In this document: piece after piece, positions 20,608 to 31,832 of the stretch
How the letters are laid out: each line of letters starts with the position of its first letter
Position numbering within the stretch: position 1 is the stretch's first letter
Assembly: GCA_002917075.1 (NCBI GenBank)
Contig: NTMA01000018.1
Span: 124,001-188,000 of the forward strand
Length of the DNA stretch: 64,000 bases
Direction of reading: 5' to 3'
Origin: Hawksworthiomyces lignivorus
Taxonomy: Eukaryota > Ascomycota > Sordariomycetes > Ophiostomatales > Ophiostomataceae
Notes under the pieces: model-generated
Databases searched by the model: none
Told to the model about the DNA's origin: nothing
What the model saw: only the letters and a program-made list of their open reading frames with translations
Position numbers and translations under genes: made by a program

Positions 20608-22752
20608 CTAGATCAGGAGAACGGCCGCAGCAACAGCTAGACCAGCTTTGGCATTGTAAACCAGGCGTCCAACACCGGCCGTCACAACGGCCTGTGCACT
20701 AGTCGTGGTGTAGTGGCCGCCGCCGCCGCCGCCGCCGCCGCTGCCGCTGCCGCTGCCGCTGCCGCCGCTACCGCCGCACGTATGGCACGGCTTCAGGGTT
20801 CCTGTGACAGTGGCATACGGTGCCGAAGTCTGAGACACGGGCGGTGGAGGAGAGGGAGTAGCATTGCCTGGGCACCAGGTAGTGTAGCTCGTGAGCGTCT
20901 CAGTGGTGACACTTCCGACAGGGCAGTTCGTAACCGTCTTGGCGCAAGAAGTAATTGTATAAGTCGTTGTTTGAAGCACGGTGGACGTGTGTGTTGGATA
21001 CGAGCTGACAGTGCCATTGCTGTAGGGCTTGGAAGAGCTAGGGATCGACGAGACGGGGCTAGTGGGCTTGCTGCCTGTGCCACTTGGCGAAGAGGAAGAC
21101 TCGGAGGACGTGGTTGAGTTAGTTGGTGCTGCGGCCGAGCTGGAAGGTGCCGTGCTTGAGCTGGAAGGCGCCGTGCTTGAGCTGGAAGGCGCCGTGCTCG
21201 AGCTGGTAGGCACCGTGCTCGAGCTAGTAGGCACCGTGCTCGAGCTAGAAGGCGCCGTGCTAGAAGGCGCTGTGCTAATGCTGGAGGACGATGTACTGCT
21301 AGAGCTGCCACAATCGCCAGTCACCGAGGGAACAGCGTTAGCACCGGAACCGATGGCGACCAAGTTGGTGCCGCAGTCAGCAGCCTGAGCCAGATGGATA
21401 TTCAAGTTATCCTGGTCGAAGACAGCGTATGCGGCCCTTAAAAAGGAATCGCCCAAGATAATGATATCTTTTAGAGTAAATAAGCATCATGCATAAAGTA
21501 TTGATTACAAGATGATCAATAAAAACATAAGACGTACTGCTAGTTGGCTGAGCCCCAAGTACACAGACGTCTGGGGCCGGTTGCCAGATCACATCGTTGT
21601 ACGAGACACTGATTGTCTTACTGCCGAAAGTGAAGTCGACTGAGCCAGATTCTTGAGTGACGGAGCAGTCGACCGTGTATACCCCATTTTGCTGATCAAA
21701 TGTAGCGTCGAAGGCTGAAACCAAGGCGTCAAAAGCTTCTTGAGGCAGGCTCATAATCGTGCTGCCGCTGTCCAGAACAACAGTTTGTGGGGTACTGGTG
21801 ATCGAGTTGGTCGATCCATCAGGCTTAGTAATTTGTATACTATTCAAGTTGACCCAGTAGCTGTGATGGTTCGTCAATATCGATTTGCTATCGGAAGTGA
21901 GATGCAAAGAGTATCTTACCGGTCATCATCTTCGGGGGCCTGTGAAGGGGGCACAATAGGTAGCTTTTCCAGGGCACCGATATACTTGCCAGTGTCGATG
22001 CCGCCGAATATGATCGATCCTACTCTATGTCAATAAAGTCGCATGAAAAAGAGAGCCAAGCCACTACTTACCAACAGGACTGTCAATGCTCCTAAGATCC
22101 AGGCTGAACGCTCTGCTCTTAATGAAGTTCTGAGACTGTAGACTATCAATAAAATAAGAATAGTCGTCAGGGCCAGATTCGAGCTGTGGGCCGATGCCCA
22201 GGACACCGTAGTATATAAAAAAACTGTCGCTGGCGACACCAAATTGTTGGCCCACGAGTGTGGCGGCTAAGCACAGAATTAGTTACACAGAACGCTGAAC
22301 AACTCTCAGAGATGACGTATGTGGCACTTACATCCAACAGAAATGGTTTCAGTAGCCCATTCGATCGTGGCGTTGCCTATGCCGTAGGGGAGAAAGCCTG
22401 TTTCATGCAAGTCCTGGAAGGTAGACGACGCCTGAGAGTTATAGGGAACTTGGCTCTCGCAGGTTATCTCGTTGGCAGAACTGCCTGCGTTGTTGCAATT
22501 GGGGTTAACCCACAGGTCAGAAGAGCCCGTATCAAGGACGACTAGAACGTTCTGAGGCGGTGTTCCAATAGCTAGCTCGATGTTGTACGACGTGCCCCCC
22601 GCCTCGTTAGTGAGGCCTACTTCGTTTTGCCTCTTGCTTAGGGGTCGTTGCTCTGCCGTGAGCGAGTACTTTATATAGCCATCTCCGACCAAGACGTCGG
22701 CGGCTGCCAGGGCCGGAATGGCAAGGTTAATAAACAAACGAGTGGTCAACAT
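20608..22752 (-). CDS. GPI-anchored aspartic protease (yapsin-like)
   Basis: It encodes 632 residues in five exons: 22752-22332, 22266-22072, 22019-21920, 21860-21538 and 21467-20608. The signal peptide is about residues 1-18, with a propeptide and a Kex2-like Lys-Arg at 40-41. The pepsin fold has both catalytic motifs, DTGSSD (Asp74) and DSGSTI (Asp269), and the C-terminal ILGDSFLRAAYAVFD block. After the catalytic domain comes about 200 residues of Ser/Thr-rich stalk with 7-residue SSSTAPS-type repeats and a Gly/Ser tract. A C-terminal hydrophobic tail (AGLAVAAAVLLI) fits a GPI attachment signal. Its role is probably wall-localised or plasma-membrane processing of surface and secreted proteins, like yapsins and Sap9/Sap10-type enzymes. 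Strong antisense frames over the stalk are repeat artefacts. Confidence 0.88.
21137..21262 (-). repeat. Six 21-bp tandem units in the protease stalk
   Basis: Six head-to-tail 21-bp units encode 7-residue Ser/Thr/Ala/Pro repeats, followed by truncated units. They lengthen the presumably O-glycosylated stalk. Downstream, at about 20713-20775, GCC/GCT triplets encode the Gly/Ser-rich segment. Confidence 0.85.
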
Positions 22753-25475
22753 GATTCCGGCGTAACGAATGACCAGAAAATGTCAGAAAATGAGTGTGGT
22801 TACGTGAGAATTGTAAGGAGCGCACATCAACATGAAGAAGTTGTACGGGCTCCGCGCCATTTATATAACTCCATCTTAGCGCCGCCTTGAACATCTTTCA
22901 AGGTGCCTTACCATTGTAATGGAGGGTGAAGATGAAATTACCGATTTCCATTTTCAGAATAGAGTCATTTGCCATGGAGATGAATGCTCAAGGATGTGCA
23001 GTGAACTAAGCCTCACTACGACTAAGCGGATGGCTGAAACAGTAGCGGGAGCCATGTGCAGTTATCAGCCTCAAAGCGAGAATTACGAGTGATATGCTGC
23101 TCAAACTCTGGATGCATTTATAAATGCCAAGCCTCGGCCAGATACATCAATAGCCTGACTTTTCTCCACGTTAGCTAATTTTTTTGTCCTGGAACCCCGT
23201 GCGTAGTAGTCGTTCCCTTGGTAAGTAACATGCAGTAGACAATTTCCCTTGATCCCTTTTGGCCTTGGCAATTCGTTTGTCCACTATGCAGGATGTACCG
23301 AGCACCCAATTACATAACACTGGTGCTGGGACAGAGCGATGATCTTGATGGTGAGAGGTGCAGACTCTTCGAGAGGAACCGGTAACCCCCATGATTGTGC
23401 AGGATTAAGCTTAAAGGAGCTAAGAAAGCGAAATTAAGCTGTTGCTGATGCATAAGTCTTCAGGGGGATGACCCAATTTCTGGGCGCTTGTAAGCAGTGT
23501 GAGCCAACTATATTCTCGCTTTCATCGTATGTACTTGCTGTACCCTGCTCCGTACCCGTCGTACTTCGCACTATTCGCATCCCATACTTCTCGTACTCTT
23601 CGTATTCACTATATAGTTCAGGTCAGCCAATTGCCGCGCTAATTTTGTGAAATACTAGTCCCGATCAGGACAGTACCTTTTTCTAACCATAAATAGTAAA
23701 ATAAGGTTAGCTGTAGCGGCTTGTCGTTCCGTGGGCGTCAGCCATTGTATCACAACATTGATTGTTGCAGATGGAGCCACTTTCTTGAAGATTTCCTAGG
23801 ACGCCAAAAGTTGTTGAATGACACTATATTCTAGCAGAGAACACACCCAAAGAAGGTCGAAATGGCGAAGAGTATTATCAGCTAGAAAATCATGTGCTAT
23901 CATTCAACTTATTGTCGTTCTGGTCTCTAAATCTTGCGCATGCTCTGTACAGGCGAGACTGTAGGAAATGACGAGCAAGTTTAAGAACAGTTGTCAGACC
24001 AAGATGCTTTTTCTCATCATCACTAAGTATTAACAGACCAAAACACCACATGTTGAAGTCAGATATTCAGCTTCCTACAAGTTATTCTATGGAGGTAGCT
24101 ACCTACGTAACTCAAGTAGGAGCTTGTAGGCACTGTCGAGCGTGTGCCTTGGACAGTTGTCTCTCATGTTCTCTTCTCGGATCATTGCTGATTAGCAGTG
24201 CGTGTATGTAAAAAAAAAAAAAAAAGATCATCTCGCCAAGCTCTGGTATATAACGATGTACTTTGAAAATAATCTTTTAATATTAAACTAGACACGAATC
24301 TTCTTGCTGCCAGTAAATTTTACGGAGAGAGGAAGGCAGTGGACCAAGAATTCAATACAATGACTGACAAATCGTCATAAGGCAGCACAAAACTAAAACT
24401 AAAATAAGAAGATCAAGAAATAGATGGTTTGGGATGTAAGAGAGAGAAGCAATAGAAACAAACGATGTGTTTATTCACGATCTTCAAGACCAAAAGACTA
24501 CGGTTAACTGAAAAGAATATTTTCGCCTCTTAATTCCTGTCAATCGATGGTGGCCGTCAGTTCCTACGGCCACACTAATATGCTCATAATTAGAAAACTG
24601 AATCAACTTCGAGTCTCTTCCGCGAATCCTCGATTAATCCTATTTGAATGGCTAGCATAATAGTATCTTCCTACAGAATGTCATGGTCATATATCGTAAG
24701 ACCACGTGTTGGATCACGGGCTTGGTGGCATGAGTGCCTCAAAGCATTGTCCAAAAGCAAGCAAATAAACCTCCACCGCCCAGTCCTATCCTCTCCTTAT
24801 GCCGTATATCCTATGTAAGTACTCCATGGGTAGGAAAATATCGTTCATCCTCTCTGTTGATAACTTCAGCAACCCCGCTTTATTGAAGATCCCCATAAAT
24901 TTCCCTTTCTAGGGTTAGAATCCTCTACTTTTTATTGGACGGATTCAATTTCCATGCTACCCTCCACTAACACTAATTTCATTAGTTGAATTTAGTCTGA
25001 ACGAGCAGGGGACGCTAGAGCTGTTCCAGTGACAGTTGGAACAACTGCCATCCTTTTGGAGATGCAGCAGGCTGTGAAGGCCCTGAGCGCGGGCGCTCAT
25101 CGGTCTCTCATAGATACAGAGTAGTTATCTGGTAAGATTTTAGAACTTTCGTTTACATCATGTAGTCTAAAAAGTCCAGTAGAAACTAGCGAAGCTCTCA
25201 ACATACAAGCTGAAGTCTCGCTTCTGGAGTTGGACGCTGTGGCTTCTCATTGTCAGTTTCTTGTATCATTCGATTTCATATGCCATAATGCTAACAATTT
25301 TTTCACGCCAGTAATGTAACAATAAGTACTTGGCCAAATTTCTCGGTGGCCCGAAATTTACTTGGTGGAAAGTAACAGGATACGCCGCGAATAGCAAATA
25401 CAAACACGATTGTAATCAGGTACATTTTTCTTTTTCTCCCATTTGTATAGAAAGAGCTGATTAACAAGAGCCATG
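22753..25475. other. Long intergenic stretch, no gene seen
   Basis: 2.7 kb of AT-rich sequence with A16 at 24210-24225. No frame with convincing splicing or domain content was found on either strand, and no transposase or reverse-transcriptase motif is visible. Confidence 0.5.
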
Positions 25476-27674
25476 CTAGATTGCCATGTTCGCAATCTCC
25501 CAAATTGATGAGTCCTGTGCCTCGACACTCTCGTCCAAATCTAATATATGTCCAACAAAATATTGCGATATGTTTCCTGCTCTCCCCCGACACGTCACTA
25601 CTAACTTAAAATGCAAATTTTTCTTCGACTTGGCTAAGCGACACAGTCTCCTGAACATATCATTTATGTCTTTCCGTAGGACGCCGGTCTCGTACAGTGA
25701 GGCCTCATCAAGAATACAGAGAAGCATGCCCGAGGATGGAAGCTGATTAGTGAGCTGCTGAAAGATCTGACATAGGCTTCGAAGCTCCAGCTTCCCCATC
25801 TCCATATTCTTCCAGCTCTCTTTCGCTATAAATGATAAATCAACTTCGACACCTCTGTCTCTCGTCTGGACTAAAAGCTGGCCTATAAGACTAGCCATTA
25901 TTCCGATGGGCGACGATGCAAATGGATCCCCGCCGTATGGCAAGTGCCTGTCGCAAAAGTATTTAAGAACATAGCATGATTCGACATTCTCTGCAACGCG
26001 GGCGAGTCTTGCGGCTACTAGTGTAAGGGGAGATAATCCCTCTGCACATGAGAGATCATCATTTCCGTTAATAAGGAGCGGGCCAGAAGACGCGACCTCT
26101 GTCAGAAAGGATTTAAATGTCTTGTTTTTAATTAATGCGGCAGCTTTGGCTTGAGCGTATTCATCCATGGCATTCCCCAGTTGGAGGCAAACCTCTACAT
26201 CTTTGGATGTGATACCTGCGTCGAACCTCAAAAGATCTCGTAACGTCTCCGTCAGGTCGGGCTCTTGGGGCTACCTGTTAGCTTGTCAATCATAAATAGC
26301 AGACAGGGAGTTAACATACTATTGATCAGGCTAACTGGAGAACTCTTGAGCCTCTTACTCTGCTTTGATGAAATCTTGGGCATGCTGGAATCCTCATGTG
26401 ATAAGTCTAACTTGGTTAGTCAAGCGACTAGTGAAAATAAAGAACAAAAGCAATCGCATACTCATGCTCGGATCTTGGAGCACTACGGTGCTCATGAGAA
26501 GTTTATACAGTTCTTGCGTAATTCGAAGCACATGTGTCGTGTTTGAGTTCGTGACGGCTATGGACTGGTTCATTTCCATAAGCCGCATCTGCGAACATTG
26601 GTTTGCTTCCTCTTTTATCCGACTAGCCTGTGTTCTGATCTCTTGAAGACTTGTGAAAAGCTCCTTCTTATAAGATGATTGCTGGAATACAGCCTGGGAT
26701 ATTTTCCCTATACGACAAGACGTATTAGCATGCAAGCCTGCAAAGCGTGAAGTAAAGAAGCATCATACGGAATGAGCTATCAGAGAAGAAGCGCATAATA
26801 TGAACAAGTGCTCTTAATATTGCAAGATAGAGATCAAAAGTCTTCCTCTCCAAGAGGCTATCTTTTAATTGTGAGTATATCTCAACATATCTTCGAGCGC
26901 CGTCAATTATATCAGGGATTTCGGCTAGGGCCTCGAGGATCGCATCTTCCACATCAGTATAATTCCTAGCAGCCTGTTGAAGTGTTAATTGTGCAGATTC
27001 TTCTCAGAATATCTAGCCTTTTTGTTGGCTCTGGGCGGATTATGGATGCACTGACTCCAATAATTAGAGCGAAAGCGCCGCATATACTGGAGTCACATTC
27101 ATGTTAATTTATGACTTCAAGAATTGATGTGGACACTTAATGCATACCTTGAGCCGTAGTCTCCAGCTGGAAGAAGCTGGAGCCAGCTTTTGAAAGCCTC
27201 TGATCCACGCCCAAGTTTACCAAGATACTGCATCATCTTCGACAGCCTTTTTGGTGTTGTAGACCACCGCGCCGTGGTTGCTTGAATTTCTTGCATTACA
27301 TGATCCCAACTGCAGTTGCGCAAGTCTATATTTGTGCTCTGCAGGCTCGCTGCATGCTGCTTGTCGAGTTTAGCGTTCACTTGCTCTACCAAGCCTAAAA
27401 GTTTTTCTTTTTCACTGTTGGCTTGTGCCCATAATTCCGCGCTGCGGTTGTTTTAGCAGAAGAGGTAAGCAAAAGATCCAGCTCTTAAGGAGACCTACCT
27501 GATTTGCCTCTCTCGCCTTGCTTCTTGCAGCGGCGCAAACTGATTCAGACTTTCAATGAGAACCGGCTCTGGCTCCATGCCAGTAGTGAGTCTGTTCTCC
27601 ATGAAGACAGCAGCAACGCTCGCGGGTGGCCCGGTCCGGGTTAGTAAGAAGTCTGTCCTTTCATCGTGCTGCAT
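25476..27674 (-). CDS. Fungal STAND/P-loop-like protein (DUF7708-type N-terminus)
   Basis: It encodes 608 residues in seven exons: 27674-27499, 27441-27148, 27086-27056, 26973-26769, 26707-26462, 26406-26320 and 26263-25476. Introns are 55-82 bp. The N-terminal half resembles the helical DUF7708-like domain of many fungal repeat/NTPase proteins: SWDHVMQEIQATTARW, WLQLLPAGDYGSSICGAFAL and EDAILEALAEIPDIIDGARRY. A coiled helical segment follows. The C-terminal part resembles the degenerate NTPase module of that family: GPLLINGNDDLS where a Walker A would sit, YFCDRHLPYGGDPFASS, and LLCILDEASLYE like a Walker B. There is no intact GxxxxGK[ST], so ATP hydrolysis is doubtful. It stops soon after the NTPase-like region with no ankyrin, WD or TPR repeats. 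Exon 7 uses a CCAAG acceptor chosen by phase. It is divergently paired with the AAA ATPase at 28127. Confidence 0.65.
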
Positions 27675-28126
27675 GGTTTTGCGTTTCACAAAATGTGGGA
27701 GCTGCCCACAACGACGTTGGAGACCGTTAGACTTCTTTTACGATTATTAAAACGAAGAGAGATTCGGAGTCCTCCGTACTGCGGCACGAACTAGGCTCCC
27801 AGCTGCGCCACAATGCAACAGCGTGCTGAGATTATCGCCAACAACCCTGAGCGTCGCCACAATGCCGGCAAGAGTGGGTCTATCGTAGCAATCAAAATGG
27901 AAAACGCATGGTGGGCAAGCAGTTGATTGGCACACGTCAAATGTGCTACCGTCAGCGAGTCGATCAATATGGATATTTGACGGCTGGTTCACTGTTTTGA
28001 ATTTTATATATAGGAGAGCTGAACCCTCAATACGATCCTTGGGGACATCTGACTTGCGTCTACGCAATCAGCAAATCATCAAATACAGCACGGCTTTTTT
28101 TTTCTTACTATTAGAAGCGGATTGAA
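27675..28126. promoter_or_regulatory. 452-bp bidirectional promoter region
   Basis: It separates the start codons of the STAND-like gene (-) and the AAA ATPase gene (+). Its shortness makes shared regulation likely. No specific operator was recognised. Confidence 0.45.
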
Positions 28127-31100
28127 ATGGCTCACGATGCGAGTGCTTCCAACTCGGTCCTCCCGACGTCGGAAGCGACAGAAGCAGCTGTGGGTGAAGA
28201 TGACGTGCAAATGACTTCTGAGAGCTCCGAATCAGTCGCTACCAAGTCAAGCCCTGAACAGAAAGCTGTAGACGGAGATGAAAAGGCCGTCTACAAAACC
28301 CTAGATGACGCCGGCAAAGACGACAAAGATGAGAGCTTTCATAAAAGTTGGGAAAATGCTAGGTATGCACAATATGACGGGCTTGGACGAGAATTGTATG
28401 ACAAGGAACGAAGTCAGGGAGATATTCGGCGGCGGGCAAAGCAAGCTATTCTCCATGTCAGTTTCACGGAGACGAGGATTACGCAGCTCGAGAACGAGCT
28501 ACAAAAACTTAAAGCTTTGATCCAAGGACTACCTGCAGATAGCTTCAAATATGGGGTCAAGAACAGAACGGTCCCTCTATACAAGCCAGGGCTGAAGCGA
28601 TCCGTGCTCGACGAATACCGACTCACATCTCGCTCAAAGGACATTCCTGTCAATGAGCGGCCGTCTTTAGAGGTCTTAGTCACTGAAGATATCCAGCAAA
28701 TACCTAACAACACTGGAACCGGCTTGCAGCTGGTTCGGCGATCCACTGGCCTCCTCGATGTCTCTATTCGCCAAAATCCTGAAAGGTTGCGATTGAGGTC
28801 ATGGCAGCTGATTTGGCACCTTGAAAAAGTCTGCAGGGAGTCAATTTCCAGTCTTACGATGACTACCGAGGATCCAAATGAGTCGTCGCCAACAGTGCTG
28901 CTACGACCTTTTAAGCTTCTTTTTGATTATGACCAAAACATCAGGCAAAGTCTACAAGATGTGGAGGCGCTGGTAGAGGAAGCAGAAAAGTCCAATGAAG
29001 ACAAAAGCAAAAGGCTGGGCAAGGTCGCAAATATTGAATACGAGCACAAAACCCTCCTTGGAGACCTAAAGTCACTCATCGAATTCCTCGACGTAGATCT
29101 CAAACCGACATTTGACTTGCGAGAGGAAATCGATAAAGGCACTGCTACAGAAATTCAATATGCCGATCTGTGGCACTTGTTCAAGCTGGGCGATATTGTG
29201 GTAAACCGGTCAAACATGGCGCAAGCATTTCGCGTGGTCAATTTCACCGGCGGCCGTGATCCACTGATATTTAGTTTGGAGAAGGAAGACGACAGAGTTC
29301 CTCCGCTAGATGGCTTCACAGTAGACTGTTGCAGTGTCTGTTTTGATGGCACTCATTACATCCCAAAACTGGAGACTTTCTCAATACGAAAATACAGTGG
29401 TCGCCGACGTATCACAACACTGGAAGTCTATCCCCTTAGATTCGATTCGAATCAAGAGGCTGTTAAAAAGAGCCTTCTGTCTCAGGGACGCCAGTATATC
29501 GAATTGACAAAATCGCCATTCACCCATAAAGTGTTTAAAGGCACCACCCTTGACGAGCCATCCCAAACGCTGGACGCGCAGGTCATTGTTGACGTGGCTT
29601 TGGCTATCAACGTCGAGCCTAAATGGAGGCTGAAGAAGAACGTCACAGAAGACGATTTTACACAGAGCGATGGGCGAGAGACCCAGATACCCCCAATTTG
29701 CAACCACGGTCGGTTCCGCCATGGCTGCTGTGGATCCGACTTTATTTTCCAGGACCAGAACATGAACTCCATGCAATCCGACCCATTCCGGAAAGATTAT
29801 GGGGGGGTGCTAGGGACACGAACCGCGGATGAGCTCCAGGAAGAAGACTTGATCTTAATGCCGTATTGGGTATATGCATTTGTCCTTCGCAGCCGACAAT
29901 GGGTGACTCTTCCGATGGCCGGTCTATCGGACGTTATTTTTGAGAGCGGCTTTGACGAGTTGATGTTCTCGCCGAATTATAAGCAGACCATCTTAGCATT
30001 AGTAGAGACACACGAAAAGGGCCGCAATAATTCTTCTGCGTCCGGGTCTCGGACAGTAGCAGCATCACTTGACCTGGTGAAGGGAAAAGGCAGTGGGCTG
30101 GTTATTCTTCTTCATGGCGAGCCAGGTAAGTCGCCCCAAATGACTGACCACAGCGATCAGAGCTCTAACTAGCGATAGGAGTGGGAAAGACATCAACTGC
30201 TGAATGTGTTGCCGACAAGACAGAGCGTCCTCTGTTCCCAATTACGTGTGGAGATATTGGAGAAACTGCAGCCGAAGTTGAGAGAAACCTGTTTCACAAC
30301 TTCCGGCTCGCTCATAAATGGGGTTGCGTCCTTCTCCTCGATGAGGCCGATGTCTTCCTCGCGAAGCGAAATAAGACGGATCTGAGACGCAATGCTGTAA
30401 CCAGTGTCTTCTTACGCAGCCTCGAATATTATGCAGGCATCCTGTTCCTGACAACTAATCGGGTGGGAGGGATCGATCCGGCCTTCAAGTCGAGAATCCA
30501 TCTGAGCCTGTATTACCCTCGTCTCGAGTTGGAAGCAACGTTGAGCTTATACCAAGTTTTCCTTCGCAGGACAAAGCTGGAACTGGAAAAACCTGGTGTC
30601 ATTCAGTTCAAGGTTAAAGAGAAAGAGATCCTTCGATTTGCGAAGCGGCATTACAGCCACCTGCAGAAGCAAGGATATAACACATGGAATGGAAGGTTCG
30701 TGGTCCATATTTGCTTTTATCTCTGCTATCATCGTTCACATTTGCTAACAGACGAAAAGACAAATTCGCAATGCATTCCAGACGGCCATTGCGCTAGTAG
30801 AGCACGATGCTGCCAAGCATGATCTGCAAACAATGAAACCCACGCTGGGCAAGACGCAATTTGAGGTAGTCGCAGAGGCTTCCAAACAGTTTGATTCGTA
30901 TTTGATAAAGACTCTTCAAGGTCACGACGATGAGATAGCGATGAAGGATCAGTGGCGTAACGATCTAGACACGAACCTGGCGCTGAACCCATCCACGGCT
31001 AAAGCTGCGCAGAAGCCTACCTCTATTGGCGTACAACACAATCCTGACTCTGAGAGCGAGGAGAGCGAAGAGGAGAGTGAAGAAGATTCTGAGGATGATG

Positions 31101-31282
31101 AGGAATCTGGAAAATATGGAGACGACGACAACAGCGCCACGTGGTCAAAGTTGAAAGCAGGAGCGCCTCCTACAGAAACGAAGGCCAGTGCAAGCAGCGT
31201 CGCAGAGAGCACGGAAGAAGCTGACTTTCAAGAGTATCTCAGGTTTAAAGCTATGCTTAAGAGAAGTGGTAAGAAAGCATGA
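28127..31282 (+). CDS. Large fungal AAA family ATPase
   Basis: It encodes 1012 residues in three exons: 28127-30125, 30179-30695 and 30760-31282. A disordered N-terminus is followed by a coiled-coil stretch (FTETRITQLENELQKLKALI). A central conserved fungal region of the DUF7025-type (LWHLFKLGDIVV, PFTHKVFKGTTLDEP, VYAFVLRSRQWVTL) precedes a C-terminal AAA domain. Walker A is GEPGVGKT (residues about 664-671), spanning the first intron. Walker B is LLLDEAD (about 718-724), sensor 1 is FLTTNRVG, and the arginine-finger region is AFKSRIHLSL. The C-terminal tail holds a Glu/Asp/Ser acidic run. Proteins of this layout are expanded in filamentous fungi and act as chaperone-like ATPases of unknown clients. 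The head-to-head STAND-like gene suggests a functional pair, which is inference. Confidence 0.88.
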
Positions 31283-31832
31283 TGTACTTAGTCATAGCTT
31301 ACGATTAGCACATAAAATTCTCCTATGTAGATTTCAAACCTTGCGTACACTATTCAATAGAGCATTCCTTAGCATCGTATTTTCCATGTAGATTGCCAAA
31401 AGGGTTGACCGTCTCGGATTAATTAACGATAGATCCAACTCTACAACCCCCTATGTCGCGATGGCGACCTAACCCTCGCATCCTCATAAGTGCATCTAAA
31501 ACTACTTCGGAAAGCAATCACCTTCTCACCCCAGACATATCATGGTAGATTTGTAGATAATAAAGTAAATGAGGATATACAACGACCATGGTATAAAGCC
31601 TGCCAAGTGCCCTCAGTACCCTGATAGCACAACTAAACTGTTTCTTCCATTTCTTCCATTTTGACAAAACAAGCCTTGTTGTATGCCAGAATGATGAAAA
31701 GGAATATATAAGAATGTAAAATTAAATGTTTATTAGATCCATACTTCCATCGAGAATCTAATAAAAAACGCAAAGTATGGCCCCAATCTTTCTGCTTATA
31801 GTAAGCTAGTCACCAGGGACGCAACCGATTCT
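31283..31832. other. Intergenic between convergent genes
   Basis: AT-rich 3' flanks of the AAA ATPase and the MFS transporter. No gene seen. Confidence 0.55.

Noticed and set aside
20713..21388. Long plus-strand frames opposite the aspartic protease stalk
   Set aside because: They are low-complexity antisense images of Ser/Thr/Gly repeats.
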